Position numbers and translations under genes: made by a program. This document shows positions 25,480 through 32,534 of a stretch of 37,822 bases of DNA, in pieces; within the stretch, counting starts at the first letter, position 1; each line of letters starts with the position of its first letter. This DNA is from Anaerofilum faecale (GTDB lineage: Bacteria > Bacillota > Clostridia > Oscillospirales > Ruminococcaceae): the NCBI GenBank assembly GCA_019114265.1, contig DXFV01000048.1:1-37822 (forward strand), written 5' to 3'. The notes beneath the pieces are model-generated. The model was not told the DNA's origin, did not search any database, and saw nothing but the letters and a program-made list of their open reading frames with translations.

Positions 25480-25508
25480 TTGAAAAAAGCGGACAGGTTC
25501 TTTATAAT
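25480..25508 (+). promoter_or_regulatory. Promoter of the scaffold / GGGtGRT operon
   Basis: -35 TTGAAA (25480-25485), 17-bp spacer, -10 TATAAT (25503-25508). The transcript has about 45 bases of leader. The upstream 25395-25440 is AT-rich, as in UP-element-bearing strong promoters. Confidence 0.85.
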
Positions 25509-25560
25509 TGTAAGAGGTTACCCCCGTTAAAAATCTATCATTCTGTAAAGGAGTGCTACT

Positions 25561-26253
25561 ATGAACTATTCGCATGAAGTAGAGCATATGTGTCCTCTGA
25601 CCAAGGGCCCCAACCACGGCCCCGCGCCCATCCCCGAAGAGGGCCGCTGGGTGAAGGCCTATGAGATCAAGGACATTTCCGGTCTGACCCACGGCGTGGG
25701 CTGGTGCGCCCCGCAGCAGGGCACCTGCAAGCTGAGCCTGAACGTGAAGAACGGCATCATCGAGGAAGCCCTGGTGGAAACCATCGGCTGCTCCGGTATG
25801 ACCCATTCCGCCGCGATGGCCGGCGAGATCCTGCCCGGCAAGACCCTGCTGGAAGCTCTGAACACCGACCTGGTGTGCGACGCCATCAACGTGGCCATGC
25901 GCGAGCTGTTCCTGCAGATCGTCTACGGCCGCACCCAGACCGCTTTCTCCGAGGACGGTCTGCCCATCGGCGCCTGCCTGGAAGACCTGGGCAAGGGCCT
26001 GCGCAGCATGACCGGCACCATCTTCTCCACCCGCGCCAAGGGCGTGCGCTATCTGGAGCTGACCGAGGGCTACATCCTGAAGGTTGCTCTGGACGAGAAC
26101 AACGAGGCCATCGGCTATCAGTTCGTGCGTCTGGGCAAGATGCTGGAGGACATCCGTCACGGCAAAGATCCGAAGGAAGCCTTTGAGAAGAACATCGGCA
26201 CCTACGGCCGCTTTGACGGCGCCGCCAAGTACATCGACCCGCGCGAAGAATAA
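25561..26253 (+). CDS. IscU/NifU-like iron-sulfur cluster assembly scaffold protein
   Basis: 230 residues. The middle resembles the IscU/NifU N-terminal fold: WCAPQQGTCKLSL (Cys49, Cys56), ETIGCSGMTHSAAMAGE (Cys77, matching IscU GCGSAIAS) and GACLEDLGKGL (Cys139, matching the third IscU cysteine). There is an extra N-terminal region with Cys11 and a C-terminal tail beyond standard IscU (about 128 residues). It probably binds an iron-sulfur cluster or iron. AAAGGAG lies 7 bases before the ATG. The GGGtGRT gene follows by 18 bases, an association I know as conserved in anaerobes. Codon use is that of a highly expressed gene. No cysteine desulfurase is nearby, so it may serve a dedicated client. 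Confidence 0.82.
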   Translation: MNYSHEVEHMCPLTKGPNHGPAPIPEEGRWVKAYEIKDISGLTHGVGWCAPQQGTCKLSLNVKNGIIEEALVETIGCSGMTHSAAMAGEILPGKTLLEALNTDLVCDAINVAMRELFLQIVYGRTQTAFSEDGLPIGACLEDLGKGLRSMTGTIFSTRAKGVRYLELTEGYILKVALDENNEAIGYQFVRLGKMLEDIRHGKDPKEAFEKNIGTYGRFDGAAKYIDPREE

Positions 26254-26271
26254 GAGAGGAGGAGCATAACT

Positions 26272-27264
26272 ATGGCTAAATTTGAAGGTCAGGAGCGCCG
26301 TATGCCGAAAATCGAGGCTTGCCTCGCGGCCAACGGCCTGGAATCTCTGGACGCCTGCCGCGATATGCTGCTGGAAAAGGGCATCGACGTGGAGGCCATT
26401 GTGAAGGGCGTGCAGCCCATCTGCTTTGAAAACGCCGTGTGGGCCTACACCCTGGGCACCGCCATCGCTGTGAAGCGCGGCCTGAAGAACGCCGCCGACT
26501 GCGCCGCCGCCATCGGCGAGGGCCTGGAGGCCTTCACCGTGCCCGGCTCCGTTGCCGAGCAGCGCGCCGTTGGCCTGGGCCACGGCAACCTGGGCGCCAT
26601 GCTGCTGCGTGACGAGACCCAGTGCTTCGCCTTCCTGGCCGGCCACGAGAGCTTTGCCGCCGCCGAAGGCGCCATCGGCATCGCCCGCACCGCCAACAAA
26701 GCCCGCAAGACCCCGCTGCGCGTGATCCTGAACGGCCTGGGCAAGGACGCTGCCTACATCATCAGCCGCATCAACGGCTTCACCTATGTGGAGACCGACT
26801 ACGACTTCGCCACCGGCGAGCTGAAGGTTGTGCGCGAGGTTCCCTTCTCCACCGGCGAGCGCGCCGCTGTGAAGTGCTACGGCGCCAACGACGTTCTGGA
26901 AGGCGTTGCCATCATGAAGAAGGAGGCTGTGGAGGTCTCCATCACCGGCAACTCCACCAACCCCACCCGCTTCCAGCATCTGGTTGCCGGCACCTACAAG
27001 AAATGGGCCATCGAGAACGGCAAGAAGTACTTCTCCGTTGCTTCCGGCGGCGGTACCGGCCGTACCCTGCATCCGGACAACGTGGCCGCCGGCCCTGCCA
27101 GCTACGGCCTGACCGACAGCATGGGCCGTATGCATGGCGACGCCCAGTTTGCCGGTTCCTCTTCCGTGCCCGCCCATGTTGAGATGATGGGCCTGATGGG
27201 CATGGGCAACAACCCCATGGTTGGCGCCACCGTTGCCTGCGCCGTTGCCGCTTCCAACGTATAA
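26272..27264 (+). CDS. GGGtGRT protein (conserved, uncharacterised)
   Basis: 330 residues. The family is named for its motif, here GGGTGRT at 259-265, within a highly conserved C-terminal block that continues HPDNVAAGPASYGLTD, HGDAQFAGSSSVPAH and GMGNNPMVGATVA. The N-terminal part has few cysteines: CLAANG near 17, CRDML near 29, Cys51, Cys78, Cys113 and Cys179 or so. No known catalytic motif is evident, though the glycine-rich loop could bind phosphate or a nucleotide. GAGGAGGAG precedes the ATG. Operonic with the scaffold protein, it is the likely client or partner. Soluble, with no signal peptide. The function is not known to me. Confidence 0.9.
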   Translation: MAKFEGQERRMPKIEACLAANGLESLDACRDMLLEKGIDVEAIVKGVQPICFENAVWAYTLGTAIAVKRGLKNAADCAAAIGEGLEAFTVPGSVAEQRAVGLGHGNLGAMLLRDETQCFAFLAGHESFAAAEGAIGIARTANKARKTPLRVILNGLGKDAAYIISRINGFTYVETDYDFATGELKVVREVPFSTGERAAVKCYGANDVLEGVAIMKKEAVEVSITGNSTNPTRFQHLVAGTYKKWAIENGKKYFSVASGGGTGRTLHPDNVAAGPASYGLTDSMGRMHGDAQFAGSSSVPAHVEMMGLMGMGNNPMVGATVACAVAASNV

Positions 27265-27304
27265 TCTCAAAAAATTGCAAACCGGAACACTTGCAATCGC
27301 TCTG

Positions 27305-27337
27305 CCGTCCCGCCGCTTTGGCGGGGCGGTTTTTTTG
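27305..27337 (+). terminator. Terminator of the scaffold / GGGtGRT operon
   Basis: A 10-bp stem CCGTCCCGCC/GGCGGGGCGG followed by TTTTTTT, 40 bases after the GGGtGRT stop. Confidence 0.92.
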
Positions 27338-27341
27338 CACA

Positions 27342-27376
27342 CAAAAAGCCGCCCGTCTCCCAGGGAGACGGGCGGC
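27342..27376 (-). terminator. Terminator for leftward transcription from the U32 gene
   Basis: A perfect 13-bp stem at 27348-27376 with a three-base loop, followed on the minus strand by TTTTT. It lies about 250 bases beyond the U32 stop, after the repeats at 27421-27620. Confidence 0.88.
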
Positions 27377-27420
27377 ACAGGCTGTCCATCAAGTGATTCC
27401 CCTTGTGCAGCGGGGCAGCT

Positions 27421-27477
27421 TCGACCTCATCCGCCGCCTGTCGGCGGCAGCTTCCCCTGCCAGGGGAAGGCATTCCG
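27421..27477 (+). repeat. Dispersed two-hairpin repeat, copy 3
   Basis: TCGACCTCATCCG, then hairpin GCCGCC/GGCGGC, then CTTCCCCTGCCAGGGGAAGG. Nearly identical to copy 1 outside the first hairpin, whose two arms vary together. Confidence 0.78.
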
Positions 27478-27507
27478 TCCGGCGCAGCCCTGCACTTTTC
27501 CGATCGA

Positions 27508-27612
27508 CCCGCGGGCCGTGTATACGGCCCGCAAGAAAAGTTTTACTCGATTTTTTTCAAAAAATCGCGGATCGCAAAGGCAGAGCCTTTGCACAGCTCC
27601 GGCGCAGCACCG
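27508..27612. repeat. Run of successive palindromes downstream of the U32 gene
   Basis: In order: GCGGGCCGT/ACGGCCCGC, then CGATTTTTTT/AAAAAATCG, then GCAAAGGC/GCCTTTGC, then a weaker CCGG pair. With copy 3 it fills the 361-base gap between the GGGtGRT and U32 genes; no gene is seen there. It resembles a composite repeat element rather than a terminator. Confidence 0.6.
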
Positions 27613-27625
27613 GCTTTTTCCCGGC

Positions 27626-28837
27626 TCACTGCACGCGGCGGCGCAGGATGCTTTTGGGCGGGATGTTCTTGCCGCAGGGGATGGTGAACTCCATCTTCGG
27701 GTGCGGCGTGCTCTGGATGGGACGGCCATCCGCGCCCAGGATGAACACCGGGTCCAGTTCAAAGGTCTGCCCCGACGGGGTGAGCGCCTCCAGACGGTCG
27801 CCCAGCTCGAATTTCCCGCGCTGGGTGCAGCGCAGCAGCTCGCCGTCGCAGCTCTCGCACACCGCGATCACTTCCCAGTCGCGGATATAGCCGCCCTTCT
27901 TGGTGTTCTGGATGGCGTGCTCCGGCCCGAAATAGAAGCCCGGCGAATACCGGCGGTGACTGGTGCGGGTGAGCTCCTCCAGCACATCGTCGGGGCACTG
28001 GTATCCCTCGCCCATCCGGATGGCGGCATCCAGCGCGCGGCGGTAGGCGCTGGTGACGCTGGCCACATAGTAGAAGGTCTTGCCGCGCCCCTCGATCTTC
28101 AGGCTGTCCACGCCCGCCGCCAGCACCAGGTCGAGGAAGGGCGCGGCGCACAGGTCGTCGGCGTTGAGGATGTAGCTGCCGGTCTCGTTTTCGCCGATCT
28201 CGAACAACTGCCCGGGACGGCTCTCCTCCACCAGATGATATTTCCAGCGGCAGGGCTGGGTGCACTCGCCGCGGTTGGCGCTGCGGCCGTTCAGCGCGTG
28301 GCTGAGCAGGCACCGGCCCGATACGCTCATGCACATCGCGCCGTGCACAAAGGCTTCCAGCTCCAGTTCGGCGGGGGTGTTGTCGCGGATGATGGCGATG
28401 TCCTGCAGGCTCAGCTCCCGCGCCAGCACCACCCGCTTTGCGCCCATCTCCCACGCCGCCTGCGCCGCCATGTAGTTGGTGATGCCCACCTGGGTGGACA
28501 GGTGCACGTCGGTGTCCGGCGCGTATTTTTTCACCATCGCCAGCACGCCCAGATCGGCCACGATGAAGGCGTCCACCCCGGCCTGCACCGCCAGGCGGAT
28601 GGCGTCCGGCATTTTGGCGACGTCCTCGTTGGTGGGGGTGGTGTTGAGGGTGAGATACAATTTTTTGCCCATGCCGTGCGCCAGCGCGGCGCCCCGGGCA
28701 AGCTGATCGGGGGTGAAATTCGGAGCGGCGGCGCGCATCCCGAATTCGGGCATACCGGCATACACCGCGTCGGCGCCGTAGGCCAGCGCGTATTCCAGGC
28801 GTTCCAGGTCCCCGGCCGGGGAAAGCAGTTCAGGCAT
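27626..28837 (-). CDS. U32 family protein (tRNA-hydroxylation TrhP / collagenase-like)
   Basis: 403 residues. The N-terminal TIM-barrel-like part starts ELLSPAGDLERLEYALAYGADAVY. The conserved four-cysteine set that binds an iron-sulfur cluster is seen in HGAMCMSVSGRCLLS and NRGECTQPCRW. The C-terminal beta domain includes CTQRGKFELGD. Bacterial relatives (TrhP/YegQ; RlhA for 23S rRNA) hydroxylate RNA rather than degrade collagen, so tRNA U34 hydroxylation is likely. The ATG at 28837 follows AGAAAGG by 8 bases. It is last in the pcrA-mltG direction, separated from mltG by a hairpin. Confidence 0.87.
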   Translation of the reverse strand: MPELLSPAGDLERLEYALAYGADAVYAGMPEFGMRAAAPNFTPDQLARGAALAHGMGKKLYLTLNTTPTNEDVAKMPDAIRLAVQAGVDAFIVADLGVLAMVKKYAPDTDVHLSTQVGITNYMAAQAAWEMGAKRVVLARELSLQDIAIIRDNTPAELELEAFVHGAMCMSVSGRCLLSHALNGRSANRGECTQPCRWKYHLVEESRPGQLFEIGENETGSYILNADDLCAAPFLDLVLAAGVDSLKIEGRGKTFYYVASVTSAYRRALDAAIRMGEGYQCPDDVLEELTRTSHRRYSPGFYFGPEHAIQNTKKGGYIRDWEVIAVCESCDGELLRCTQRGKFELGDRLEALTPSGQTFELDPVFILGADGRPIQSTPHPKMEFTIPCGKNIPPKSILRRRVQ

Positions 28838-28857
28838 ATTCGGTTCCTTTCTGTTCA

Positions 28858-28895
28858 CAAAACAGCCGCCGCCCGGCAGCCGGACGGCGGCGCAA
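28858..28895 (-). terminator. Hairpin between mltG and the U32 gene
   Basis: A 12-bp GC-rich stem (GCCGCCGTCCGG/CCGGGCGGCGGC) starts just after the mltG stop and is followed by TGTTTTG. The U-tract is imperfect, so it may only attenuate read-through to the U32 gene. Confidence 0.6.
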
Positions 28896-28897
28896 AA

Positions 28898-30226
28898 TCA
28901 GCTGTTGTTCACCCGCTCCATCTCCACGATGTTCTGCTGGTGCTGCTCGTAGGTGTTGGCGTAGTAGTATTTGCCGTTCTTGTCGGTGAGGAAGAAGTAG
29001 TAGTCGGTGTCCGACGGATACAGCGCGGCGTGGATGGCGTCGCGGCCCGGGCTGGACAGCGGCCCGGCCGGCAGGCCCACGCGGGAATTGGGGTCGGAGT
29101 CGCCGGTGAAGTAGGCGTACTTGATCTCGGTGGGGGTCACGCTCTCGCCTTCCTCGTCCGACACGCCCGCCTGCTTGGCGTAGTAGGGGAACACGAAGTC
29201 CTCCAGGTAGTACCAGGTGACGTCGCTGCCCATGCGGGGATAGGGGGAATCCGGCTGCAGGCGGTTGTGGAATACGCTGGAGACGTCGGCCTGGTTGGCG
29301 GGGTCGCCGGCCTCCTCCTGGATCAGGCTGGCCAGCGTGATGACCTCGCGCAGGCTCATGCCCAGCTCGTCCATGCGGGCGTACATGTCGGCCGTGATCT
29401 CGTCGTTGAACTGCTCGTAGAGCTTGCGCACGATGTTTTCGGGCGTATCGTCCTTATAGAACTCGTAGGTCTCGGGGAACAGATACCCTTCGCCCAACAT
29501 GAAGGTGTTGGGGTCGGCCTCGATGCGGCTCCAGAACGGGATGTCGGCATAGGCCTCCACGTTGTTGGCCGCCTCGATGAATTCGTCGGCGGTGCACAGG
29601 CCGGCCTCCTCCACCCGCCTTGCGAACTGGAAGATGGTGCTGCCCTCGGGGAAGGTCACCCGCACCGTGTTGCTCTGCGGCTGGGTGAGGACCTCGATCA
29701 GCTCATCGTAGCCCGCGCCCACGCGCAGCTGGAAGGTGCCGTACTGCAGGTCGCCGGCTTTGTCGGTGATGGCCAGATACCCCTTGAAGAAGAGCGCGTG
29801 CTCGATCACGCCCTGGTCCTGCAGAAGCTGGGCGATCTCGCTGGTGCGGGTGCCCTGGGGGATCTCCACCGTCACCTCCTGGCCGGTGAGGCTGCCGTCG
29901 CCGGCGATCTCGTCCATCGCGCTCATCAGCATGGCGGCGCCGCCCAGCAGCAGCGCGCCGAACAGCAGCGCGATGATCAGCCCGGCCCAGCTGCACCCGT
30001 GGCGGCGGGCGGGGGCGTCGTCCTCGTCCTCGTATTCAGATTCGTCCTCGCCGTATTCGGCGTCGCTGTCGGCGTCGAACTCCGCCTCGATGCGCGCGGC
30101 GGGCTCGGCAGCCTGGGCCTGTTCGGCGGATTCGGCCCGCTCGGCGGGTTCGGCAATTTCGGCGGCCTGGGTGTTCTCGGCTTCGGCGCCGGTTTCATCC
30201 AGCATGCGCTTTTCGTTGTTGTCCAT
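28898..30226 (-). CDS. mltG: Endolytic murein transglycosylase MltG (YceG-like)
   Basis: 442 residues. A long acidic Ala/Glu-rich cytoplasmic tail (1-75) precedes one membrane segment (about 78-103) and an extracellular domain. VTVEIPQGTRTSEIAQLL is the LysM-like part; LGEGYLFPETYEF, LASLIQEEAGDPANQADVSSVFHNRL (in part) and YPSDTDYYFF are YceG-family landmarks. MltG cleaves nascent glycan strands and sets chain length. In the catalytic block LASLIQEE the first Glu of the usual EKE is Gln, leaving the next two Glu. AGGAGA lies 7 bases before the ATG. It starts 12 bases after the GNAT gene. Confidence 0.93.
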   Translation of the reverse strand: MDNNEKRMLDETGAEAENTQAAEIAEPAERAESAEQAQAAEPAARIEAEFDADSDAEYGEDESEYEDEDDAPARRHGCSWAGLIIALLFGALLLGGAAMLMSAMDEIAGDGSLTGQEVTVEIPQGTRTSEIAQLLQDQGVIEHALFFKGYLAITDKAGDLQYGTFQLRVGAGYDELIEVLTQPQSNTVRVTFPEGSTIFQFARRVEEAGLCTADEFIEAANNVEAYADIPFWSRIEADPNTFMLGEGYLFPETYEFYKDDTPENIVRKLYEQFNDEITADMYARMDELGMSLREVITLASLIQEEAGDPANQADVSSVFHNRLQPDSPYPRMGSDVTWYYLEDFVFPYYAKQAGVSDEEGESVTPTEIKYAYFTGDSDPNSRVGLPAGPLSSPGRDAIHAALYPSDTDYYFFLTDKNGKYYYANTYEQHQQNIVEMERVNNS

Positions 30227-30238
30227 CCGTTTGTCTCC

Positions 30239-31057
30239 TTATTCCAGCATCAGGTTCATATAACTCTGGTACAGCTCGGGCTTTTCGGCCCAGAAGCTGG
30301 CCATTCCATAGGGTCGGGCCTGTCCCTCCCCCAAAAACAGCTCGCTTGTACCCGCCAGCGTGATGGCCGCCCGCTCGCATCCGGTGCGGTCGCGGGCAGC
30401 TTCCAGCAGCAGCTGGGCGTCGGCGTCGCTGTCTGCAAACAATTCAACGAAGCGGAGGGTGTCTCCTTCTTCAAAATAGATGCCGTATCCGCGGCTGGTC
30501 TCCACCGTGGTGGCGCCTTTGGAATACAGCTGCAGGATCTGGCCGGTCATGGCGGCGTCGGGCAGCTGCACCGCATCCGGCGCGAACCGGCGGCGCACCT
30601 GCGAAAAGCGCACCCCGGTGATGGTGTCGAAATCGGCCACCGCCCACAGGTTCCGCCGGATCGTGCGGCGCACCGTGCGCAGGGAAAAGGCCGGTTCAAA
30701 GCCGCGGGCGGCATAGAAACCGCGCAGGCTTTCGCTGGCCGGCACCAGCACCGCAAAGCCCCGTCCCTTCTGCATCTGCGCATTGCGCGCGTGGGACAGC
30801 AGGGCGGTCATCCTCCCCTGTCCGCGCTTGTCGGGCGCGGTGGCGGCGGCGTAGAAATACGCGCCCGGCCGCCCCGAAAGCTGCACCAGGATGGCCGTCA
30901 GCATGGCCGAAACGCCGTCCTCGTCGTCGAGATATACATTGTCCAGCCCGGCGAACTCCCGCATCACGCGGGCGGAATACGCGGGCTCGTCGCCGAACAC
31001 CTGCTGCCACAGGGCAGACAGGGCCGGCAGGTCCTGTTCGGTTGCCGTGCGAACCAT
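30239..31057 (-). CDS. GNAT family N-acetyltransferase
   Basis: 272 residues. The N-terminal 140 residues form a GNAT domain: VRTATEQDLPALSALWQQVFGD at the start (in part), the acetyl-CoA loop DKRGQGRMTALL, and GFYAARGFEPAF. The C-terminal half is a second, less conserved domain, as in two-domain GNATs of the Eis-like sort. The substrate is unknown. The ATG at 31057 follows AAGGGGAG; longer frames overlap tmk and are rejected. It lies between tmk (20 bases) and mltG (12 bases). Confidence 0.87.
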   Translation of the reverse strand: MVRTATEQDLPALSALWQQVFGDEPAYSARVMREFAGLDNVYLDDEDGVSAMLTAILVQLSGRPGAYFYAAATAPDKRGQGRMTALLSHARNAQMQKGRGFAVLVPASESLRGFYAARGFEPAFSLRTVRRTIRRNLWAVADFDTITGVRFSQVRRRFAPDAVQLPDAAMTGQILQLYSKGATTVETSRGYGIYFEEGDTLRFVELFADSDADAQLLLEAARDRTGCERAAITLAGTSELFLGEGQARPYGMASFWAEKPELYQSYMNLMLE

Positions 31058-31077
31058 CGCACATCTCCCCTTTTCTT

Positions 31078-31743
31078 TTACAGATTGCGGCGCACCGCGT
31101 CCCACACGTCGGCCGCGATGTCCTCCACCGCGCGCATCGCCTCCTGCTCGCAGCAGGCGATGGTGTCCCATCCGAGCGCACCGGCGCACCAGTGGGCGGC
31201 CTCCCGGCTGCGCGCCAGATAGGCGGCGTCCTTTTCGTGGATATCCTTTTTGGCCTCGTCGCCGTGGTACCGCCCGGCCAGCAGCTTCTGGCTGACCTTC
31301 GGGTCCACGTCCAGATAGATCACCTGGTCGGGGCGCGGGATGCCCACCTTTTCATACTCCAGGTCAAACAGCCAGTCGGTGAACTGCTTCCACTGCTCCG
31401 GCGGCAGCTTGGAGCACTGGTGCACCGCGTTGGAGGTGGTGTAGCGGTCGGCCACCAGGATGCCGCCTTCCCGGTAGAATGGCTTCCAGTCCTGCTGGAA
31501 GCTGGCGAAGCGGTCGATGGTGTAGAGCACGCTGGCGGCGTAGGCGTTCACGTCGTCCGGGTGGCTGCCCAGCGCACCGGCCAGATACTGCTCCACCGGC
31601 TGGCAGAAGGGGCTGCCGTAGTTGGGAAAGGTGATCTTGCGGCAGGAATATCCGGCGGCGCACAGGGCGTCGGACAGGCGCGCGGCCTGGGTGGCCTTGC
31701 CGCTGCCGTCGAGCCCTTCGATCACGATCAGCCTGCCCTTCAT
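31078..31743 (-). CDS. tmk: Thymidylate kinase
   Basis: 221 residues. Phosphorylates dTMP to dTDP. The P-loop is GLDGSGKATQ (Gly10-Gln19), the nucleoside-binding region DRYTTSNAVH follows in mid-protein, and a lid-like stretch with KKDIHEKDAAYL is present. Its ATG overlaps the thyX stop by 4 bases, so dTMP synthesis and its phosphorylation are translationally coupled. It is a divergent member: Ala replaces Thr in the usual GKTT, and a general deoxynucleotide kinase cannot be ruled out. Confidence 0.88.
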   Translation of the reverse strand: MKGRLIVIEGLDGSGKATQAARLSDALCAAGYSCRKITFPNYGSPFCQPVEQYLAGALGSHPDDVNAYAASVLYTIDRFASFQQDWKPFYREGGILVADRYTTSNAVHQCSKLPPEQWKQFTDWLFDLEYEKVGIPRPDQVIYLDVDPKVSQKLLAGRYHGDEAKKDIHEKDAAYLARSREAAHWCAGALGWDTIACCEQEAMRAVEDIAADVWDAVRRNL

Positions 31744-32516
31744 CCCTGCGCCTCCTCTTTCAGCGCGGCGTATTTTGCGCGCATCTCGGCGGCCCTGCCG
31801 CAGCTCATCTTCCCCTCGGGGCAGGCCCCCTTCACACAGGAAGGGCCTGCCTGCTCGAACAGCGCGGGCGCAACGCCGCACACCAGGCGCAGCATCTCGT
31901 CGGCCAGCGCGCGGATCTCCCACTGGGCCCGGCTGCAGCAGCGGTGGCGGAAAAAATTGTGCAGGCTGCGGGCGTTCATCGTCACGATCATCTTGGTGGT
32001 GCAGGCGTTGGGCAGCACAAAGCGCGCGTCCTCGATGGCCAGCTTTTCGGCGCGGCGGACGGCTTCCTTTTCGGGCACGCCCTCCTGCAGCAGGCGGCGG
32101 ATGTGGCCGTCCTTCAGCACGGAGGCGATGCGGCGGTATTCCTCGCCCGCGGCGTCCATCGCCTCGGCAAAGGCGGCGGCGCCCGCCTCGTCGTTCTGCA
32201 CCGCGTCGGGCGTGATATACTCAAAGTGATCCAGCCGCACATATCGCTGGCTCTGCACGCTGTAGCTGGCCAGGCGGTGGCGGGTGATCTGGGCCAGCAG
32301 CGCGCGGCTGACCCCCTCGATGCCGAAGGTGAAGCTGACGTGTTCGATCGGGCTTTCGTGGCCCATCGAAGCCAGCTTGCGCACGAACTCCCGGCTCTTT
32401 TCGGGGGTCATGCCCTCCAGCAGGGTGTCGATGCCGGTGTCGGAATAGCACAGGCGGGCGGCGGCGGCCACCACCTGCTCGGGATTGGGGGTATAGGCGA
32501 TCAGACGTACTTTCAT
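31740..32516 (-). CDS. thyX: FAD-dependent thymidylate synthase
   Basis: 258 residues. Makes dTMP from dUMP using FAD, NADPH and methylene-tetrahydrofolate. The ThyX motif RHR-x7-S is exact at 79-89 (RHRLASYSVQS). Conserved ESPIEHVSFTF (about 54-64), LPNACTTKMIVTMNARSL and NFFRHRCCSRAQWEIR are present. A C-terminal Cys-rich extension (about 225-240) is commonly seen in Clostridia. It sits 18 bases after pcrA and overlaps tmk. Confidence 0.95.
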   Translation of the reverse strand: MKVRLIAYTPNPEQVVAAAARLCYSDTGIDTLLEGMTPEKSREFVRKLASMGHESPIEHVSFTFGIEGVSRALLAQITRHRLASYSVQSQRYVRLDHFEYITPDAVQNDEAGAAAFAEAMDAAGEEYRRIASVLKDGHIRRLLQEGVPEKEAVRRAEKLAIEDARFVLPNACTTKMIVTMNARSLHNFFRHRCCSRAQWEIRALADEMLRLVCGVAPALFEQAGPSCVKGACPEGKMSCGRAAEMRAKYAALKEEAQG

Positions 32517-32534
32517 GGTTTTTCTCCGGGAATC

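Noticed and set aside
16799..27477. CRISPR-like array from the recurring hairpin sequence
   Set aside because: The three copies are kilobases apart, differ internally and have no regular spacers or cas genes.
27221..31222. A 1333-codon open frame on the plus strand
   Set aside because: It lies antisense to the U32, mltG and GNAT genes, has low-complexity composition and no ribosome site; a shadow of high GC content.
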